Shown here: in pieces, positions 31,584 through 35,902 of the stretch
Numbering within the stretch: position 1 is the stretch's first letter
Layout of the letters: the number at the start of each line of letters is the position of its first letter
Assembly: GCA_020024635.1 (NCBI GenBank)
Contig: JAHHTL010000022.1
Span: 1-35,902, forward strand
From: Ruminococcus sp.
GTDB taxonomy: Bacteria; Bacillota; Clostridia; Lachnospirales; Lachnospiraceae
DNA: 35,902 bases
Reading direction: 5' to 3'
Notes under the pieces: model-generated
What the model saw: the letters and a program-made list of their open reading frames with translations, nothing else
The model's database searches: none
What the model was told of the DNA's origin: nothing
Made by a program: the position numbers and the translations under genes

Positions 31584-32735
31584 ATGGATGAACTTAAAAT
31601 ATTATTAGAACAAATTTTAAATATAGAATTTATACAGGCAGTGATGAGTCATTCCCGTTCAAAAGAGGGAATCCTTAAAGTAAAGGTGCGACCAGTGCAA
31701 CTGAAAGGGCAGTTATTCTTTCAGTTGGAATCTTTTACAAAGACACAGGCATTCCATGAAAATCTAAAAAAGAAAGAGACTGTGGAGAAAGTGATACAAT
31801 ATATGGCTGGGTTCCGACAATTGCAAATGACTACAGCAAAAGAAACCTATACGGTGTTGATTAGCAAGAAGGGGAAAGTGACTATTCAGAAAAAGAAAAA
31901 TAAAGAGCGTAAGACGGCAACTGTGATGTCGCATAACCGTACAAAACAGTATATTCTTCAAGAAGGGATGCAAGTTCCGTTTATGCAAGATTTGGGTGTT
32001 ATGACGGAAGAGGGAAAGATTGTAAGAGCACGTTTTGATAAGTTTCGTCAAATCAACCGTTTTTTGGAGTTTATAGAAGATATCTTGCCAAAGCTTGAAA
32101 AGGGAAGAGAACTTACGATACTTGATTTTGGATGTGGAAAATCGTATTTAACATTTGCAGTATATTATTACTTGCATGAACTAAAGAACTATGACATTCG
32201 AGTGATTGGGTTAGATTTAAAGCAAGAAGTAATCCAACACTGTAATGAACTTGCGAAAAAATATGGATACCACAAGCTATCGTTTTTTGTAGGAGATATT
32301 GCAGATTATGAAGGGGTAAATCAAGTTGATCTGGTTGTTACACTGCATGCTTGCAATACTGCCACAGACTATGCACTTGCGAAAGCAATTGGCTGGAATG
32401 CACAGGTTATTTTATCAGTTCCATGTTGCCAACATGAATTAAATGGTCAGATTTATGCAGAGGAATTGGCGCCTCTTATGGACTACGGACTTTTGAAGGA
32501 ACGGTTTGCTGCACTTGTAACAGATGGACTTAGAGCCAAATATTTAGAAGCAGCAGGATACGAGACACAGGTGTTAGAATTTATTGATATGGAGCATACT
32601 CCCAAAAACATACTGTTGCGTGCTGTGAAAACAGGGAAGAAAAATAAACAGGCAGAAATCGAAATTCAAACATGCAGAGAATTTTTGCATGCCCAACCAA
32701 CCTTGGGAAAACTGTTGGAAGAGGGAGAAAAATAA
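31584..32735 (+). CDS. Class I SAM-dependent methyltransferase, METTL25/COG0500-like
   Basis: 383 residues. An N-terminal region of about 165 residues (basic, with KKKNKERKT) precedes a Rossmann methyltransferase domain: motif I ILDFGCGKSYLTFA near 174, acidic loop VIGLDLK near 208, then DLVVTLHACNTATDYAL and SVPCCQHEL near 250-285. The LHACNTATD and PCCQ motifs match the METTL25-like group, for which an RNA substrate has been proposed. Start at ATG 31584; GAGGAG at 31565-31570 is 13 bases away, so initiation may be inefficient. Its TAA overlaps the next ATG (TAATG), showing tight coupling. Substrate unknown. Confidence 0.86.
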   Translation: MDELKILLEQILNIEFIQAVMSHSRSKEGILKVKVRPVQLKGQLFFQLESFTKTQAFHENLKKKETVEKVIQYMAGFRQLQMTTAKETYTVLISKKGKVTIQKKKNKERKTATVMSHNRTKQYILQEGMQVPFMQDLGVMTEEGKIVRARFDKFRQINRFLEFIEDILPKLEKGRELTILDFGCGKSYLTFAVYYYLHELKNYDIRVIGLDLKQEVIQHCNELAKKYGYHKLSFFVGDIADYEGVNQVDLVVTLHACNTATDYALAKAIGWNAQVILSVPCCQHELNGQIYAEELAPLMDYGLLKERFAALVTDGLRAKYLEAAGYETQVLEFIDMEHTPKNILLRAVKTGKKNKQAEIEIQTCREFLHAQPTLGKLLEEGEK

Positions 32736-35173
32736 TGAAAAAAAAGAGGATTATAAAAGCAGGGGTTCTTACAATTATTTTTCTGTTGACAATTTTAATC
32801 AGCAGTTTGATTACAAATCATGGAAATGATGATGCAAGGATAGATTTAGGTGATCCGACATTGCCTAGGGTTTCTTTTTTAGTCAAAGGGGAGGAAGTGA
32901 ATCATTTACAAGGTTATGTAAATGAGATGAATGTTGCATCAATGCGAGATTCTATTACACCGATTGAAAAAAATGGAAATCTTCAGATGCAGATTGAGGC
33001 GGATGGGAATAAAATTTCTGACATTTTTTATGATGTGTATTCCATGGATGGGAAAGAGGTGTATGCGTCAGGAAAAGTAAAGGATTTCACACAGGAAAAT
33101 GCAACATTGAAACTGAGCAAAGCTCTAAAAAAGACAGAGATGGAAGCGGTCTTAAGAGTACGGCTTGAACGAAAAAAAGGACCCGTTTATTTTTATACAA
33201 GAATTATAAGACCAACAGGGCTTTCGGTTGTGGAATGTCTGAAACATGCAAGAACCTTTCATGACAGTACCTTTCTTGGAAAAGATAATAATGATGTGGT
33301 TGCAAAAGAACTTTCAGTAGATGGAACTCAAGACCCTCATTCTTTTCAACATGTCACGCTTGCTTCGGATCTTTCCAATGTTACATGGAGAAACACACAA
33401 CCAGAGATCTTAGGAACTGTGGAATGGAGTGTACAAGAAGCAAATTCTGTGTATACATCATTGTTGGCAACATATCAAGTCAGTGTGGTGAATGAAAAAT
33501 CAAAGGCAGACCTATATCATGTGCGGGAATTTTATCGAGTTCGCTATTCGGAAGAGGGGATTTATCTTCAAAATTTTGATAGAACACTGGAACAGGTGTT
33601 TGATGCAGATCCATCCTCCTTTACCAAAGAGGGGATACGATTAGGAAATGTATCGCCGGATATTCAGGTAGTAGAGAATAAGAATGAAACTGCCATTGCC
33701 TTTGTGACAGGAAGAGATTTATGGTCTTATGACATTGCGGGAAATAAAATTGCACTTGTTTTTAGTTTTGCAAACAGAGAAGGACATGATAAAAGAGGAC
33801 AGTATGCACAGCATAGTGTCCAGATTATCAATCAAGATGAAAAAGGAAATCTAGTGTTTGTTGTATATGGATACATGAACAGAGGACGCCATGAAGGGGA
33901 AGTGGGAGCCGATATTTACTATTATGATGCGGAAAATAATATTGTTCAGGAAAAGGCATTCATCCCAAGTAATAAAAGCTTTATGATGGCGAAACAAGAG
34001 TTAGGAGATAGGATCTATTATGATCATAGTAACTCCTTACTGTATATTTTATCCAATCAACAGCTTTTGAAGGCAGATCTTGAAAAAAACAAACAGAAAA
34101 TTTTAGTAGAAGATATGAAAGACGGACAATATGCAATTTCTGAGGATAATCATCTTCTGGCATTTTTAGAAAGTAAGTCGAGTGATTCGGATGGAGTAAT
34201 CAAAGTCATGAATCTTAAAAATGACACGAATTACGAAGTGAAACCAGAAAAAGGGCAACGCATCAAACCGCTAGGTTTTATTGATGAAGATTTTATTTAC
34301 GGGTTGCAAAAAGAGGAAGATCAGTCTAAGAGTGTGACGGGAGATGTTATTCTTCCGATGTATGAGATTCGGATCGTAAATAAAGAAGGAAAAGTAATAA
34401 AGCAATATTCCGAAGAAAATACCTATATTCAAGACATTGAAATCGTGAATGATCAAGTAACCATCCATCGTGTAAAAAAAGCAGATGGGCAATATGTTGA
34501 TACGGAATCAGATTACATTAGTTGTAGCGATGAACCGGTTGAAGTTGAGGAACGTGTAGGATTTTATTATACAGAGGAAAAAGGCAACCAGAGTATGGTT
34601 AAAGTAAATCGAGGCAAATTGAAAAATACGGTTAAGATTCTTCGTCCAAAGCAGGAACACGGAAATGGAGTGATTACACTAGAAAAAAATGAAACAGATT
34701 TGGAAGAGCAATTTTATGTATATGCATTGGGAACACTACGAGGAATTTACCCAAAAGCAGGGGATGCCATTCAAAAAGCAGAAGCAGAGTCGGGAGTTGT
34801 GATTTCGGATCGTCAGTCCTATATCTGGCAAAAAGGAAACAGACTTCTTGTATGTGATACACAAATAGATGCTTTTCAGAAAGAAGATAACCAAACGTCA
34901 TTAGAAGCAGCCGAAGCTTACATGAAAAAGTTTAACGGAGTGAAAACAGATCTTACCGGAAGCCGCTTGGATCAGATTTTCTATGTCGTAAATCTTGGAA
35001 GACCGGTCATTGCAATCATGGAAAAAGACCATGCGGTATTGATTACCGGCTATGATTTAGAGCGAGTGTATTACCTTGATCCAGAAGATGGAAAAGAACA
35101 TAGCCTTTATGTGTCTGATATGGAAGAAAAGATGGAAGCACAGGGAAATATTTATATTGGATATTTAGAGTAA
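32735..35173 (+). CDS. Membrane-anchored ectoprotein with C39-like C-terminus
   Basis: 812 residues from ATG 32735, which shares a base with the upstream stop and has GAGGGAG upstream. Membrane anchor at residues 6-26, then an extracytoplasmic body: beta-rich repeats between about 280 and 620 resembling WD/TolB-type propeller blades (NKIALVFSF, GADIYYYDAENN, NHLLAFLESKS, PMYEIRIVNKEGK). The last 60 residues (GRPVIAIMEKDHAVLITGYD, then VYYLDPEDG) match the His-Asp part of C39-like peptidase folds. I see no catalytic cysteine at the usual place, so this end may be a non-enzymatic fold. No function can be assigned; surface or wall-interacting role inferred from topology. Confidence 0.72.
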   Translation: MKKKRIIKAGVLTIIFLLTILISSLITNHGNDDARIDLGDPTLPRVSFLVKGEEVNHLQGYVNEMNVASMRDSITPIEKNGNLQMQIEADGNKISDIFYDVYSMDGKEVYASGKVKDFTQENATLKLSKALKKTEMEAVLRVRLERKKGPVYFYTRIIRPTGLSVVECLKHARTFHDSTFLGKDNNDVVAKELSVDGTQDPHSFQHVTLASDLSNVTWRNTQPEILGTVEWSVQEANSVYTSLLATYQVSVVNEKSKADLYHVREFYRVRYSEEGIYLQNFDRTLEQVFDADPSSFTKEGIRLGNVSPDIQVVENKNETAIAFVTGRDLWSYDIAGNKIALVFSFANREGHDKRGQYAQHSVQIINQDEKGNLVFVVYGYMNRGRHEGEVGADIYYYDAENNIVQEKAFIPSNKSFMMAKQELGDRIYYDHSNSLLYILSNQQLLKADLEKNKQKILVEDMKDGQYAISEDNHLLAFLESKSSDSDGVIKVMNLKNDTNYEVKPEKGQRIKPLGFIDEDFIYGLQKEEDQSKSVTGDVILPMYEIRIVNKEGKVIKQYSEENTYIQDIEIVNDQVTIHRVKKADGQYVDTESDYISCSDEPVEVEERVGFYYTEEKGNQSMVKVNRGKLKNTVKILRPKQEHGNGVITLEKNETDLEEQFYVYALGTLRGIYPKAGDAIQKAEAESGVVISDRQSYIWQKGNRLLVCDTQIDAFQKEDNQTSLEAAEAYMKKFNGVKTDLTGSRLDQIFYVVNLGRPVIAIMEKDHAVLITGYDLERVYYLDPEDGKEHSLYVSDMEEKMEAQGNIYIGYLE

Positions 35174-35175
35174 AT

Positions 35176-35218
35176 AAAAAGAGGATGGGAACCAGAGTAT
35201 GGTTCTCACCCTCTTTTT
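35176..35218. terminator. Bidirectional terminator between the ectoprotein gene and queT
   Basis: Long stem 35176-35194 with 35200-35218 (one mismatch, one G-U), with A5 and T5 ends, placed between two convergent stops. Confidence 0.88.
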
Positions 35219-35223
35219 GTATG

Positions 35224-35724
35224 TTATGCTGCTGTTTTAAAAATTACGACTTTATACTTGTTAAGTACTGTGTAAAGAAGTAGACCGAGAATTCCACAGG
35301 AAATGATTTCTCCGATTCCAACGGTCATCATCATGAATGGGATAGAAAATGGTAACTGATAACCATATTTTAAAATAAATGGAACAATCACTGCATTTGA
35401 AAGGATTGGCGGAAGAATAGCAAGGTATTTGCTTTTGTTTCTTAATGTCCATGTTAAGATTGCGCCAATCAAAGTTGCAATAGAACCGAAAATAATATCA
35501 GGAACAATTGCGCCACCCAAAATATTACCTAGTAGACAGCCAATAAACAATCCCGGCACTGCGGCAGGAGTGAATACTGGGAGAATAGTTAATGCCTCAG
35601 CAAATCGAACTTGCACTTCTCCAAATGCCAAAGCAGCTCCCATAACAGTTAGTACTACATAAACGGCAGCAATCATGGCTGCCTGTGCCATAAACAGCAC
35701 TTTGTTCTTACTTGTGTTTTTCAT
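35224..35724 (-). CDS. queT: QueT-family ECF transporter S component (queuosine precursor)
   Basis: 166 residues, five to six membrane helices. The N-terminus with AAMIAAVYVVLTV and the FGEVQVRFAEALTILPVF stretch, followed by AVPGLFIGCLLGNILGG, are typical of the QueT family, the substrate-binding subunit of an energy-coupling-factor importer for queuosine precursors such as preQ1. It needs EcfA/EcfT partners encoded elsewhere. AAAGGAGAAT gives the ribosome site. The structured leader upstream is consistent with control by its substrate. High confidence. Confidence 0.93.
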   Translation of the reverse strand: MKNTSKNKVLFMAQAAMIAAVYVVLTVMGAALAFGEVQVRFAEALTILPVFTPAAVPGLFIGCLLGNILGGAIVPDIIFGSIATLIGAILTWTLRNKSKYLAILPPILSNAVIVPFILKYGYQLPFSIPFMMMTVGIGEIISCGILGLLLYTVLNKYKVVIFKTAA

Positions 35725-35752
35725 TATTTGATTCTCCTTTAGTTTTGTTTTA

Positions 35753-35820
35753 CGAGTGGAAGGTCACGAACACTCGATTCATTTTACGCCGGAAATCGGC
35801 GGCAAGCCCCTTAAGACCTT
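35753..35820 (-). promoter_or_regulatory. Pseudoknotted queT leader, candidate preQ1 riboswitch
   Basis: On the minus strand: AAGGTC (35820-35815), a hairpin CGCCG/CGGCG (35801-35797 with 35791-35787), CGAGTG (35776-35771), GACCTT (35765-35760) and CACTCG (35758-35753). CGAGTG/CACTCG forms a stem whose loop GACCTT pairs with the upstream AAGGTC, an H-type pseudoknot with an inserted hairpin. It ends about 13 bases before the ribosome binding site. preQ1 riboswitches commonly precede queT; the class (I, II or III) was not identified. Confidence 0.6.
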
Positions 35821-35847
35821 GTTTTTATGAGCTTTACACAATTTCGT

Positions 35848-35876
35848 AGTATAACATGAGGAAGGAGAAAAAGCAA
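35848..35876 (-). promoter_or_regulatory. Predicted queT promoter
   Basis: TTGCTT (35876-35871), exact 17-base spacer, TATACT (35853-35848), followed by a leader of about 117 bases to the ATG. Confidence 0.7.
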
Positions 35877-35902
35877 GTATTGCCCCTATATGATTCATTT
35901 TA

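Overview
The window is AT-rich, compact bacterial DNA typical of a Gram-positive gut clostridium, most likely of the Lachnospiraceae. The evidence is a Tad/Flp pilus locus of Gram-positive type, strong AGGAGG ribosome binding sites, a surface protein ending in a PKTGD sortase signal, an ECF-type S component of the QueT family, and an incomplete TCA branch (citrate synthase and an aconitase-family enzyme). The species cannot be fixed from the sequence alone. No tRNA, rRNA, insertion sequence, phage or CRISPR array was recognised. The gene content is mostly ordinary chromosomal core with some lineage-specific envelope genes.

Region 1 (1-7041, all plus strand) is the 3' part of a Tad/Flp type IVb pilus operon: the end of the TadA ATPase, TadB-like and TadC-like platform proteins, a 63-residue Flp1 pilin, a DUF5702-like protein, two TadE-like pseudopilins, a minimal prepilin peptidase, a DUF6382-like protein and a rhomboid protease. 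Genes overlap or nearly touch, which points to one coupled transcript. The operon begins upstream of the window. A separate FHA-domain protein (14554-15138) may belong to the same functional group.

Region 2 (7047-12988) holds a soluble histidine kinase (minus), a HIT hydrolase followed by an ECF-like sigma factor, murG (minus), a membrane DUF4367-like protein, a small secreted protein, a TSCPD protein (minus) and an unknown membrane protein. Region 3 (13051-26603) is largely metabolism and housekeeping: pgi, the FHA protein, an aconitase-family hydratase, a very large double-module 5'-nucleotidase anchored to the wall (minus), TatD DNase, rsmA, a PlsC acyltransferase (minus), citrate synthase and an alpha/beta hydrolase. 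Region 4 (26604-35902) has a 570-base gene-free stretch with two related structured elements, a GH25-LysM lysozyme (minus), an OmpR-type two-component system, a METTL25-like methyltransferase coupled to a large membrane-anchored protein with a C39-like end, and queT (minus) behind a structured leader with a good promoter.

The least explained parts are non-coding. (a) A 26-bp inverted repeat flanks the start of the first TadE-like gene. (b) A second 26-bp inverted repeat of almost the same overall span lies after the secreted-protein gene. In both, every mismatch becomes a G-U pair on the plus strand. (c) Two diverged copies of a two-hairpin element lie in tandem between the hydrolase and the lysozyme and look like paralogous small RNA genes. 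(d) The queT leader can form a pseudoknot compatible with a preQ1-sensing riboswitch. Most start codons were chosen by ribosome binding site spacing; all family calls come from motif reading, without any database search.
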